Assembly: GCA_009363875.1 (NCBI GenBank)
Contig: CM018690.1
Span: forward strand, 4,824,788 to 4,888,787
DNA length: 64,000 bases
Reading direction: 5' to 3'
Source of the DNA: Mikania micrantha
Lineage: Eukaryota; Streptophyta; Magnoliopsida; Asterales; Asteraceae
In this document: piece after piece, positions 43,035 to 53,887 of the stretch
How positions within the stretch are numbered: position 1 is the stretch's first letter
Layout: each line of letters opens with the position of its first letter
Position numbers and translations under genes: made by a program
The notes under the pieces: generated by a model
The model's input: the letters and a program-made list of their open reading frames with translations, nothing else
Database searches by the model: none
What the model was told of the DNA's origin: nothing

Positions 43035-45445
43035 GTCTTCAAGAGTTTGATTTGTTCGTTCAGTCTGCCGTCAGTTTGTGGATGATAAGCTGTGCTCATA
43101 TTGATTTGCGTGCCCAGTGCGTTCTGAAGAGTTTGCCAAAATCGTGACATAAATCGATTATCCCTGTCAGAAATGATAGAGATCGGTACTCCATGTCGAG
43201 ATATGATCTCATTAACATAGAGTTTAGCGAGTCGATCCATAGAATAATCTTCTCGGATGGGTAGGAAATGCGCAGATTTCGTAAGGCGATCAACGATAAC
43301 CCATATAGAGTCATGATTATGTGATGTTCTGGGTAATTTAGTAATGAAATCCATAGAGATCTGATCCCATTTCCACATGGGAATCTCAGGTTGTTGCAAT
43401 AATCCAGGAGGTCGTTGATGTTCAGCCTTAACTTTGAGACATGTTAGACATCGATCCACATATTCAGCTATGTGTTTCTTCATTCCAGGCCACCAGTAAA
43501 AGTCTTTAAGATCTTTATACATTTTATCAGCACCTGGATGAATAGAATACTTGGATTTATGCGCCTCATCCAAGATAATAGTTCGAGAGTTACCGAATAG
43601 GGGAACCCAGATTCGGTCTTTGAAATACAATAGTCCATCGTCTTTGGTATCAAGTTTCTTATCTAATCCTCTCAGTCCTTCAGCAGAATAGTTCATTGTT
43701 TGTAAAGCTTGTTGCTGAGCGTCTTTGATTTGAGGAATTAGACTGGTTTGAATAGTCATACCTAACGCTTTCACACGTAAAGGCTTGACTCGTTCCTTGC
43801 GACTTAAAGCATCAGCTACAACATTTGCTTTGCCTGGGTGATAACGAATCTCACAGTCGTAATCGTTCAACAGTTCAACCCATCGCCTCTGGCGCATGTT
43901 CAACATTTTCTGATCTAGAATGTGTTGGAGGCTTTTGTGATCAGTGTATATAATACACCTAGTTCCGTATAGATAATGTCTCCAAATCTTGAGTGCAAAC
44001 ACTACTGCACCAAGTTCTAGATCATGTGTGGTATAGTTCTTCTCATGTACTTTCAGTTGTCGAGAAGCATAAGCAATTACCTTATCCTTCTGCATTAGAA
44101 CACACCCAAGACCTTGACGTGAAGCATCACAATACACTGTGAAGTTATCCGTACCTTCCGGTAGTGCCAATATAGGTGCATTACAGAGTTTATGTTTCAA
44201 CAGTTGGAATGCCTCCTCCTGTTGAGAATTCCATATAAACGGTTGATTTTTCTGTGTCAATGTAGTCAGTGGCAAGGCTATCTTTGAAAAGTTCTTGATA
44301 AACCTGCGATAATAACCTGCCAACCCCAAGAATTGACGTATTTCAGTCGGGGTTCGTGGTGTCTCCCATTGTTTCACCGCCTGAATCTTACTGGGATCCA
44401 CTTGAATACCATTTTGATTTACTACATGACCAAGAAATTGAACTTCTCGTAACCAGAACTCACACTTGGAGAACTTGGCATATAATTTTTCACGTGCCAA
44501 AAGTTCTAGAATTAATTTCAAGTGTTGAGCATGCTCTTGTTGATTTCGAGAATAAATATGAATATCATCAATAAACACAATCACAAATTTATCCAGATAA
44601 GGTCTACATACTCGATTCATCAGATCCATGAAAACTGCTGGTGCATTTGTTAAACCAAATGGCATCACTAAAAATTCGTAATGTCCGTATCGGGTTCTGA
44701 AAGCAGTTTTAGGAATGTCATCATCATGAATACGTAACTGATGATATCCAGATCTTAAATCGATTTTTGAAAAATAAGTAGCACCTTGTAGTTGATCAAA
44801 CAGATCATCGATACGAGGTAGTGGATAACGGTTCTTGATTGTCAGTTTATTGAGTTCCCTGTAGTCAATACACATCCTGAATGAACCATCCTTCTTTTTC
44901 ACAAAAAGAATAGGTGCTCCCCAGGGTGAGAAACTAGGTCTGATAAAACCTTTGTCTAACAGTTCTTGCAATTGACCTGAAAGTTCTTGCATTTCGGATG
45001 GTGCAAGCCGATACGGGGCTTTAGCAACAGGTGCTGCACCTGGAATTAAGTCTATTCGAAATTCAACTTGTCTCACTGGGGGTAATCCTGATATGTCCTC
45101 AGGAAAAACTTCAGGAAAATCCTTGACTACTGGGATATCTATAATTTGTTTGGGTGAAGAATTAGCATAACAACCTTTCCTTAAGAACTTCTGAGCTCGC
45201 ATACAAGATATGATACCAAGTTTTCTACCAGCTCGTTCTCCTTGAACTATCAGTGTATTACCGTTAGGTAATGGAATACGGATCACCTTGTTTTGACAGA
45301 CAACTTCCGCTTGGTTATTAGAAAGCCAGTCCATACCAACAACGACATCAAAGCTCCCAAGCTCAATAGGAAGTAAATCAATATCGAAAAGATGATCATT
45401 CAAATTCAAGGAACATCCTAGAATAACATTGTTTTTTTTGATCAA
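43016..45445 (-). CDS. Element B pol: protease, reverse transcriptase, RNase H, integrase core
   Basis: The frame is open for 809 residues from an internal Met. The protease active site VLFDTGADKSF lies upstream in the same frame (near 45540), with the rest of the protease (VVVGMDWLSNNQAE) inside it. The reverse transcriptase has VFIDDIHIYS. RNase H has YCDASRQGLGC and VADALSRK. The integrase has the HHCC zinc region, MDF and SDRD; its Glu is lost to the frameshift near 43068, after which HPQTDG runs into wrong-frame residues. The upstream frame break from gag is near 45650. Confidence 0.9.
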   Translation of the reverse strand: MIKKNNVILGCSLNLNDHLFDIDLLPIELGSFDVVVGMDWLSNNQAEVVCQNKVIRIPLPNGNTLIVQGERAGRKLGIISCMRAQKFLRKGCYANSSPKQIIDIPVVKDFPEVFPEDISGLPPVRQVEFRIDLIPGAAPVAKAPYRLAPSEMQELSGQLQELLDKGFIRPSFSPWGAPILFVKKKDGSFRMCIDYRELNKLTIKNRYPLPRIDDLFDQLQGATYFSKIDLRSGYHQLRIHDDDIPKTAFRTRYGHYEFLVMPFGLTNAPAVFMDLMNRVCRPYLDKFVIVFIDDIHIYSRNQQEHAQHLKLILELLAREKLYAKFSKCEFWLREVQFLGHVVNQNGIQVDPSKIQAVKQWETPRTPTEIRQFLGLAGYYRRFIKNFSKIALPLTTLTQKNQPFIWNSQQEEAFQLLKHKLCNAPILALPEGTDNFTVYCDASRQGLGCVLMQKDKVIAYASRQLKVHEKNYTTHDLELGAVVFALKIWRHYLYGTRCIIYTDHKSLQHILDQKMLNMRQRRWVELLNDYDCEIRYHPGKANVVADALSRKERVKPLRVKALGMTIQTSLIPQIKDAQQQALQTMNYSAEGLRGLDKKLDTKDDGLLYFKDRIWVPLFGNSRTIILDEAHKSKYSIHPGADKMYKDLKDFYWWPGMKKHIAEYVDRCLTCLKVKAEHQRPPGLLQQPEIPMWKWDQISMDFITKLPRTSHNHDSIWVIVDRLTKSAHFLPIREDYSMDRLAKLYVNEIISRHGVPISIISDRDNRFMSRFWQTLQNALGTQINMSTAYHPQTDGRLNEQIKLLKTCSEAV

Positions 45446-45486
45446 CTTGCCGTTAGCAAATTCAATAACATAAGGAGTTTCTAGAT

Positions 45487-47031
45487 CTACCGTAGATAGT
45501 GAAAGTAATGATGCAAATTCAGGAGAGATAAAGCTCTTATCTGCTCCTGTATCAAACAGAACTGATGCGTATAGATTATTAAGAAGAAACGTACCAGTAA
45601 CAATATTTGCATCATGTCTCGCCTCGGTCGCACCAATCTGAAAAGCTCTCCCCTAGCTTCAGTTCCCGGATTGGTGTTATTGTTCGGACAGTTTCGTATG
45701 AGATGATCAGGGCTTCCACATTTGTAACATGACCGGTTAGTTTGAGTGGTTTGTCGTGGTGCTTGGTTTGGTGTCTGAGCAGGAAAGTTGCAATATTTAG
45801 CATAATGTCCAACTCGGTTACAGTTCAAACAAACAGGACAAGGTCCCGTGTGATGGAGTGGACACTTATTGCATTTGGGCGCCTGCCCAGTATAAGTTTT
45901 CCTCTCAGGAACATTTGCACCATAGTTTTTCACAGTTGGCTTGCTCTGGGTGATCTCAGCCGGAGCCTTCGCCTTGGTTTTTCCAAACCACTTCCGTTTG
46001 GTACCTTTTGACAAATTCGAGGTACCGACATCACTACGACTATGAGCCGTTTGAGATTTCAAAGACAGAGTACCACTCCTTACCGCCTCATTGGTAAGCT
46101 TAGTGGTCAAAAGAATGGTATGTTTCAGGGTTGTAGGTTCAGCAGCAGTCACCATTCTCCGGATCTGGGGAATCAAACCTTTAATGTACTTTTCGATCAA
46201 GGCTGCTTCCGTAGGAAACATATCGGGAAGTAAACAAGTAAGTTCATGAAAACGATCGGTGTAAGCAAGACAGTCAGCACCGATCATCGAGTGATTCCAG
46301 AATTCCTCCTGGAGTTTTTGAATTTCAGTAATGGGACAGTACTCTGATCTAATCAGAGTTTTGAAATCATTCCAGCCCATTGAGTCAACGGTGGCTGCAC
46401 CCAAAGTCTTGGCCTGGGTATTCCACCAGGTCAAAGCCGAGTCTTTCAAAGAACAGGCAGCATAAGACACCTTATGCCCCTCCAAACACTGACTTATTTT
46501 GAGCTTAGTTTCCATCTCCTCAATCCACCTTAAAAGACCAGCCGCTCCTTCCTTGCCAGTAAAAGTAGGAGAGTTACAGGAAGCAAAATACTTGTAAGTA
46601 CATCCCTGTCGGGGTGGATCAGGAATAATGGTAGTTGTACCAGTAGTGGTATGAGTTTCAACGTGACCACCAGTAGCATTATGCTCAACATGATCGTGTT
46701 CCCCACCAGAACCTGTGGTGATATGTGGTTGGTGTTGTGTCAGAACACCACAAGCAGATAGTTGTTCACGCACAATACGAGCTATCATAGCTTCATTTGT
46801 TTCAGATCCGCTTGTACCAGCAGGTGGAACAATGCCTGCTCCAGGGTTCACTGGTGGAGTAGTATTCGTTTCCAAGTTCCTAGGTGGAACCACGTTCGCT
46901 TCCGGATTAACATGCGGATCCGGATTTGATTCAACATTCACAGGTGGAATTTGATTTTGTTCAGGGTTTGTAATGTTCTGAGCAGCTTTCTTAGCTGGTC
47001 GACCTCTTTTAGGAGCCATTAATCTGCTCAT
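45487..47031 (-). CDS. Element B gag
   Basis: The frame starts with MSRLMAPKRGRPAKK; the second Met (MAPKRGRP, an AT-hook-like basic start) may be the real one. A long P/N/E linker follows, then capsid from GCTYKYFASCNSPTFTGKEG to about residue 320. A C-X2-C-X3-H-X3-C cluster leads into knuckle CLNCNRVGHYAKYC, with CYKCGSPDHLIRNC after it. After GTEARG one base is missing in a G run (plus strand 45647-45653), and the last 60 residues are out of frame; the other frame continues into protease. Unlike A, there is no interruption near the N-terminus. Confidence 0.88.
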   Translation of the reverse strand: MSRLMAPKRGRPAKKAAQNITNPEQNQIPPVNVESNPDPHVNPEANVVPPRNLETNTTPPVNPGAGIVPPAGTSGSETNEAMIARIVREQLSACGVLTQHQPHITTGSGGEHDHVEHNATGGHVETHTTTGTTTIIPDPPRQGCTYKYFASCNSPTFTGKEGAAGLLRWIEEMETKLKISQCLEGHKVSYAACSLKDSALTWWNTQAKTLGAATVDSMGWNDFKTLIRSEYCPITEIQKLQEEFWNHSMIGADCLAYTDRFHELTCLLPDMFPTEAALIEKYIKGLIPQIRRMVTAAEPTTLKHTILLTTKLTNEAVRSGTLSLKSQTAHSRSDVGTSNLSKGTKRKWFGKTKAKAPAEITQSKPTVKNYGANVPERKTYTGQAPKCNKCPLHHTGPCPVCLNCNRVGHYAKYCNFPAQTPNQAPRQTTQTNRSCYKCGSPDHLIRNCPNNNTNPGTEARGELFRLVRPRRDMMQILLLVRFFLIIYTHQFCLIQEQIRALSLLNLHHYFHYLR

Positions 47032-47842
47032 AAGCAGAGAAATTTAGGTCAGTTTAAGAACATTAAAGATATAACCCATTCTATCACATAAATTCAATCA
47101 TATTCAGTTACACTGAAAATTTATATTGAAATGTGATTATAAAGAATATAGTATAACTACATGAATTCAGTCCAGACATGTTTGTATTACACACAGATCA
47201 CACAATTGTTCGTAGTTATACTTAGTCCCGTTATTTCGAAAAACATGTTAGAGTCTTACCCAGCTATTTGCATTGCAACACCTGTTTTTAGAAATATGTT
47301 CATACAGAACTAGGACATGTTCTCATACAAGTTCTCTAATATGTTCTCAGTTCATACATTAAGTTTTTATACAGACCATAGATATGTTCTCGTACAGTAT
47401 GGCTCTCGTACTGTACTTTAGTTACAGACATATTTGCATACAGTATTGCTCCCGTACTATATTCCAACAAAATATATATTTTAGTTCGATATATTCGCAT
47501 ACAGTATTGCTCCCGTACTGTATTTCAGCGAAATATATATTTTAGTTTGACATGTTCTCATATTAATTCGTTCGCATACAGTTATGTTTTCACACAGAAA
47601 AAAAAATTAATTATAGTTCACACACATAGCTCATTATACAGACAGATATACAAAACACCCATATTATTACAGTACCATAATTTCATACATCACAAGGTTA
47701 TAATACAAGAACTATCAGAACCGATTCATCCATACTAACTACCGGGGATCCATTTCACAATCAAAATTTCCCATCCACATCACACACTAACAACCTATTC
47801 GTCTATACATAGGATATCCCAAAAAGAACTACATAAACATAC
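47032..47842 (-). other. Element B leader between extra ORF and gag
   Basis: About 0.8 kb without a gene. A 61-bp unit containing GCATACAGTATTGCTCCCGT is repeated about 2.5 times at 47385-47545. The rest is AT-rich. Confidence 0.65.
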
Positions 47843-48655
47843 TTATCGTAAAAAGTACGATAAGCAGGAAAACACCATAGCCACTGCCGCCATGATCACG
47901 CCCAAAACTATCATCTTAGTCTCAAAACTGGCCATCCCAAGCCAAATCAGAGACTCTCTCACCCTCGCCAATCCTGCTCTCAACAACTCAACCTGCCGCC
48001 AGAAGGTAACAATAATCCTCCGAACCCACGCCCTACGCAATCGCTCCTCAACTGAAATCCTCCACTCTTGTGTGTCTGCCTCCAATGTGTTCACTCGATC
48101 TATAATGGTCAATTGAGAAGTCAAAATCTCTAAAACAGTGCTACGGGTATCATCTATCCTAGTACTCTGCTGCTGTATGTCCTGACGTATCCCTTGCAGA
48201 TCATGAGTGACCTGCTGTAACTGGGCTCTCCACTCTGCTTGGTGGGAAGATTCTCCCACCTCATGTATCGTCGGTGGCTCATCTCGGGGAGCCATCTGTC
48301 GTCTCGGGGGTAGCCCCGTCGTCTTGCGAGCTTGGCCTCGCATCCGCCTCAACCCATCCCACTCAGGGACTCTCCGTGGAGAGGAGTCGTGTCTCCTCTC
48401 GGCAGAAATATGAACTAAAGGTGAATGAGGTGGACTAGGTAGAATGGGAGCTGTTGGTGGTAGTACTGGTGATGGTGGTGGTGGAGTAACAGGTCTGGGG
48501 TCTGAAGGTGTATGAGGTCCGGCAGGGGTCGCCTGTGAGGCTGCCGATGATGCCTCACTAGGACCTGAATCTGATCCTGCACTAGAGCTAGGTGTGTCAT
48601 CCAACCTCAAATAAGGGAACCTCTGATAAATATACTGCTCGGCTGGATCGGCCAT
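47843..48655 (-). CDS. Element B extra ORF upstream of gag: coiled-coil protein with C-terminal membrane segment
   Basis: The start is taken as MADPAEQ at 48655; an in-frame Met 18 codons upstream (48709) gives a hydrophobic leader that looks accidental. The 270-residue product has a P/S-rich disordered region (22-80), a basic stretch (87-125), a coiled coil (about 137-195) and one hydrophobic segment at 247-267 (MIVLGVIMAAVAMVFSCLSYF), four residues before the stop, as in tail-anchored proteins. I do not recognise it. Its place matches A's extra ORF (35276-36028) but it shows no obvious similarity beyond the MAD start and the coiled coil. It could guide assembly at a membrane; that is speculation. 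Confidence 0.75.
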   Translation of the reverse strand: MADPAEQYIYQRFPYLRLDDTPSSSAGSDSGPSEASSAASQATPAGPHTPSDPRPVTPPPPSPVLPPTAPILPSPPHSPLVHISAERRHDSSPRRVPEWDGLRRMRGQARKTTGLPPRRQMAPRDEPPTIHEVGESSHQAEWRAQLQQVTHDLQGIRQDIQQQSTRIDDTRSTVLEILTSQLTIIDRVNTLEADTQEWRISVEERLRRAWVRRIIVTFWRQVELLRAGLARVRESLIWLGMASFETKMIVLGVIMAAVAMVFSCLSYFLR

Positions 48656-48996
48656 CGCTGTACAATCAAAATTTCTAATCAGTATCATGAAGTAAATATT
48701 AAATAACAATATTTAACATAAACATGAACATGATATGATGCTTCTCCCTATCTCAGAACAACTATTCGTCTTTATAGTTATAGAAGTTATGCTTGAATTA
48801 AAGTAAACTAGAATGCACACATGTTGCAAATTTCAGTTATGCTGGCCACTCATAACTGGAATTTGTACCACCTGATTATCCTGGCTTAATTCAAAACAAG
48901 TTTTGTTCAATATTAATGTTCGGTGCTCTCTGTGTCACTATACGAGCCTATGGTTATAGTCTAGGTCTCTAAGTCAACCTAAATTCTATAACCTGT

Positions 48997-49009
48997 GGCT
49001 CTGATACCA
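48997..49009 (-). promoter_or_regulatory. Primer-binding site of element B
   Basis: Element sense TGGTATCAGAGCC, three bases from the 5' LTR (49013). Confidence 0.9.
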
Positions 49010-49012
49010 CCC

Positions 49013-51072
49013 TGTCACACCCCCACCCCTCGTCACCTCGTGTCTGGTCTGACGTCACTGAACCGGTTGCGGAAGCATAGTGGTGATGTCTCCGAGGTGA
49101 GGGGTGACTTACTTGAACCGATATCATAAGCACACAGATTAACTTAAAATAAATACAATACAGGGTTTCGTCATTACAATCAGTATCATAATTTACAACT
49201 AAGTTTATTATACAACTAACTTATTTAATTACTAGTGTTTGAAGTGCTGCCTCACCGAGTGTCACTGTCTCCCTGCAAAAAGATTTAAATTTGAAACATC
49301 AGCACAAAGCTGGTGAGTTCGACAGTTCAATTTAAAACAATATGATATGATAAGCACGTTCTCAAAAGTTCAGTTCTGGATAACCATGGGACCTGTATCT
49401 AGTTCCTTTCGGACGTCTAGTCTGTCTCAAGATATTACCCGTCGGTACATATCTTAATGCCTCATTATCTTAATGTCTATCATACCATTAAGAAGTTCAG
49501 GAAACAGATAACAAACATTCACACAAGGGGAGATGCAATCCTCCCAGCGAATGGGGTGTCAACCAATAGTACTATCAATGTTTTCTGCTCGGCCACACAT
49601 GGGTTCACTAGATACAGTTCAAAAATGAGGACTTTCAGTTCCATGATAGAGTTCAGTCTACAGGCAAAATCCCATGAAATCCCACAAAATCACATGAAAT
49701 CACACAGATATCATTGATGCATATCATATGTTCAGACAACAGTTTGCAGAGTTTCCCCGATGTTTATAAAAGATTAAAAATAAAAGGGGTTGTACGAAAC
49801 TCACCTGATAATATAAGGGTAGCAGAATATCACCAAACTGATAGTATATAGATGATTCTGCATTTAGTTATCTTTAATAAGTTATTTATGTTCTAGTTTA
49901 CTGATTAGATCCTTCTGAACGTTCAATGTCAAAGACATTGCTTATTAAATCATCAACTCGATATTAATTATGTATTTAATTAATTTAAGGTTATATCATA
50001 CAATGTATGATAATGTAGGAACCTACATTGCATTAGATTCCTAATTCAAAGTTGATGACATGTTTGATTAATCAGAATAATCTCTGATTGACCAAATAGT
50101 TAATGTTGTTGATTATAATGCTAAAACAGTTTCTAGATGATTTAATGGCTTAGGAGTGATTAATCCTTATTATTGATTACCCAAATATCATGAAATATCA
50201 CAATGTAGCATCAGAATAGGTGAAATAACCAGATTTAACATACTAATCTGACTGTTATCACAAACATCAGATAATCATTCCGATGAGTATGTTAATGATT
50301 GTGATTAGTTTGAAACACTTAGATTTAACCTTTGCATTTCAAAGATTAATCAAACTAATCACCTACATTGTCATAATCAAATGGTTTAAACCATTATAAT
50401 CATGGGTATGATTTCATGAAAATCGGGCATTACAACGGATCAAAACAAGAATTTAACCGTTAGAACTTCGTGTTCTTCGTTTATAATCAATCCTAGCCAT
50501 CATCTAGGCAATAATCAACAATCCTAACTATCTCATTACGTTCAAAATCAAGATCTAATCAATCAAAATCAAACTAGAAGGTTAAAACGAACCGTTACCT
50601 GTTTTGATGAATTTCTGTGGTTAAAACAGCGATCAGGACTTGTATATCTGATCCGTGGGATGATCCGGATGTTTAAGAGGCTTTGATTTGAAGATTGAAG
50701 GTGTTAGGGAGCTGAAATTTCGCCTGGAGGATGAACAGGGTCGAAGAAATGCGTTTTTTTCAAGTTTCTATGCGTTCTGATGACTTTATCAACTTTTGGC
50801 CGACTTATGCTCCGGGGCGCATCGCCCCAACTGGAGGGCTGGGGTGGGGCGTACCGCCCCACGTCACCTGCGTCACCATTTTGCTTTTAAACTTCGTTTC
50901 GCGATTCCGGGAGCATACGAACTCCGTTTTGCGCGCGGTTTTCGCCCACGTTCATCATTTTTCACATACTATCAATCCCCAATAATAAAAGTTACTAAAT
51001 CCTCGTGAATTTAAAGCACGACCAAATGTGCTCACGTCATTAATGCCGGATTCTTCGTACGCAACTGTCACA
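49013..51072 (-). repeat. 5' LTR of element B, 2.06 kb
   Basis: Same length as 40192-42251 and offset by exactly 8821 bases throughout, so no indels separate them. Intron-like module from donor 49804 to acceptor 49273 (532 nt). Confidence 0.93.
49273..49804 (-). promoter_or_regulatory. Candidate leader intron in the 5' LTR of element B
   Basis: In element sense TATTATCAG then GTGAGTTTCG, and ATCTTTTTGCAG then GGAGAC. It corresponds in place to the A module although the two LTRs share little other sequence. Prediction only. Confidence 0.5.
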
Positions 51073-51077
51073 AGCTT

Positions 51078-53882
51078 AGTCGGCCGAACCCTGATGATCC
51101 TTGGCCGAACCTTTCTGGTTAGAGAACCCTGCAACGAACCTTGCATGGTCTCGGCAACGAACCTGGCATCTGTACTCGGTTTGTCAGCCGAACCCTAGGT
51201 CACCTGCAACGAACCTGCCGCTTGTCTGTGCCGAACCCTGCAAGTTCGGAGCCGCGAACCCTGCATCATCAGACCACCGAACCCTAAAACAAATGCAGCG
51301 AACCTTAGGTATCCCGAACCTTTAATCAGTACACGAACCAAAGGGCCTAGTTTCACCGAACCTTTGTGCATGAAACACCATAGAAACTGAACGAACCTTG
51401 AGGGTTCGTGGGTGGCAAATTGAGAGCCGAACCTTAAGGGTTCGTTGGTGATGAATGTTAGCCGAACCCAAGGTCAGAACCTCCAAAGGTTCGCTGCCTT
51501 GGGATGATGCCGAATATCAAACAACTTTAAATCTGAGATTTCTAAGATGCATGGGGGTTAGATACGTATGTATGTGTTAAGCAAGGTATGTGAGTGCATG
51601 GGAACCCACATAATCTATGCATAGGATAAATAATTTGGAATTTTTCATGGGTGCATGGGATTAATACAAAGTGTTAATTATAATTAATGAAGCCAAATGG
51701 TGGGGATAGAAGTTCTATAACTAAAGATCATTAATACACATTAACAACATTAAATGGGTTGTTAACATGAACGAGTTGATATCTATGTCACATGGTTCAA
51801 ATATTTTTGGTTATGGTCAAGGAAGAATCAAAAGGTTGTCAATAGGGCTTAATTAGGCCCATCATACCTTAAGTGGTTACTCAAACTCCATTACTGATGT
51901 GTCAATTAAAGGAAAGACATGGTGAATTTATAAGAGTTGGTCTAATAACTTCTAAAGTTTTGCTCAGTTTGAAATGTGAATTATAAATGGCATTGTTTTC
52001 CTTTAGTTAAATTTAGTTATAAAAGATTAATTGTAATGCTTTGGTTTAAATATTTGTTTGAATTGGGACTTTGTTATAAAATAGACAATGAAAATTTGTC
52101 TGGATTTCAAACATAAAATAAAGGAAACTCTGCCGAAATTTTCTAAAATATAAAAATAAGCTATTATAAATAATCATGGGAATTGGGATCATAAGAAGGG
52201 TAATTAAGATAGATTAGAATCTTAGATACACTTATTACTAAGACACTTAGTTGCACACACCTCAAGACCAAACCTTAGGCACAACGACTATTACGCGTAC
52301 TTATTATATTCGAATTCTTATAAAATAACTCATGAACCGAAGAAACTTAGCTTACATACAGGAGCGCGCATTTTGTGTTAGATCAAATTACATAGCAGCA
52401 CAGGTGAGTTCATTGCCCCTTTTCTAACATTTTGTTTTTAAAACGCGGGGCTGAGAAGCATGCGTAAACTGTTTATTAAATTGTTTACTTAAATGCTTTT
52501 AATTTTATATGTTTACATATATAAAAATGTTATCCTAGACCATGTCTAGGAAGATTTTATGCAGGTTTACTAACTGATTTACTTATAAATTAAGTGAATA
52601 ATCAGATTTAAACTAAAAGTTTTTAACAGATCAAAACATTTCAAAAGAATCACATCAAACATTTTGACAAAACAAGTATCATTTTGACAAATCAAATGGG
52701 TGAATTCAATGAATCAAATGAAACATTTTGGTGAAACAAGTGTGGGACTTCAACAAATCAAACAAAACAATCATTGCAAAGACAATATTCAATGTTCTCC
52801 AAATCAAGTGTTTGTTGAACTATGAATCAAGTGTACATTTGATCAATGAATCTAGTATTCTATGATCAACGAATCAAGTACATCTTGTAACAGAATCAGA
52901 CGAATCAATAAATCATTTTCAAGGGAAAACCTGGGAAATATCAGAGATAACATATGCCAAAACAGACGAAACAAAAACCCTACATTTCAAGAAGTCCTAG
53001 CTAGACTGTTTGATTTGTAGGTCATATGTTTGAGGATATTTACAGATTCCCTAAATACTAAGTACCTAGATTGACAGACTAGTCTACTCGAGTATGACCA
53101 AAGGCCCCAATCAATAGGACTTAGATTTTATTAAATGTTTAGTTATTTATTTAATTAAGCATTTATAACTGTTTATACAATTACTGTAGTTGATCATAAT
53201 GTGTGATGAACTTGTGAAATCAACATGGATTTCAAATGATTGTAATGACAGGGACAACCAACAGAAGAACTTATGGGATTGTGTTAAGGGTAAAAATGCT
53301 TAATTATCATTAACAGCAGTGTCATATGCATATTAGTATGTGGTGGGATGTTGGCTAGGGCTTGTACCTTACATATGCCCTATATATAAGCATACCGATG
53401 TGGATATTACATGTGGTGTTAATGAGGTTAGGGTCTTTACCAAAGGAGGTTTTCAAATCATTTTAAATTACTAAAACTATATGAACTCACCAACCATGTG
53501 TTGACTTGATTTTTTTGCATGACTTCTCAGGTGACGAACAGGTCAATTAGGAAGTCATTTCTTTTGGACTAGGACTTCATATAGAAGACTAGTATTTTGG
53601 ACCTGCATACTTTTGAAGACATCATTATACAAATTATTTTGCATATCTTGTGTAAATACAAGATATTCATTTATTGATGTTACAATAGATTTACATTGTT
53701 AAATTATAAACGATACTGCTGTAATTTAACTTTGTAATTCTATTATATTTAGCATTTCTCATTTATATCATGTGCAATGTAAACAATCTGATCACTTCGA
53801 TTATCACTCACGATATCGCGCCCCGGGAACCTTCCGCCCGTCGGGGAAACCTGATCCTACCCCGCCGGCTTGGGGTGTGACA
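51078..53882 (+). mobile_element. Right segment of solo LTR X3
   Basis: It carries a dense array of CGAACC motifs (51085-51500, about 20 copies on both strands), then AT-rich sequence, the intron-like module (52404-53530), and the end at 53882. It is non-coding. Confidence 0.8.
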
Positions 53883-53887
53883 ACGTC

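Larger units (their letters stand above)
40192..51072 (-). mobile_element. Element B: near-complete Ty3/gypsy chromovirus, 10.9 kb
   Basis: LTRs of 2060 bp at 40192-42251 and 49013-51072, with exact target duplication AGCTT (40187-40191 and 51073-51077). By eye they differ at about 11 positions, so the insertion is recent. The order is primer-binding site, extra ORF, gag, protease, reverse transcriptase, RNase H, integrase, chromodomain. It resembles A throughout pol, but the LTRs and extra ORF differ. Two single-base losses in G runs, near 45650 and 43068, break gag-pol. Confidence 0.93.
27278..53882 (+). mobile_element. Solo LTR X3, split by elements A and B
   Basis: X3 is family X in reverse: it begins TGTAACATCAGTGCCGG at 27278 and ends GCTTGGGGTGTGACA at 53882. 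The target duplication ACGTC is exact at 27273-27277 and 53883-53887. Its pieces are 27278-27383, 39227-40191 and 51078-53882, in total about 3.88 kb, close to X1 and X2. There is no family X internal domain between the pieces, only elements A and B, each with its own duplication. The intron-like module has its donor at 52404 and acceptor at 53530. Confidence 0.85.
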
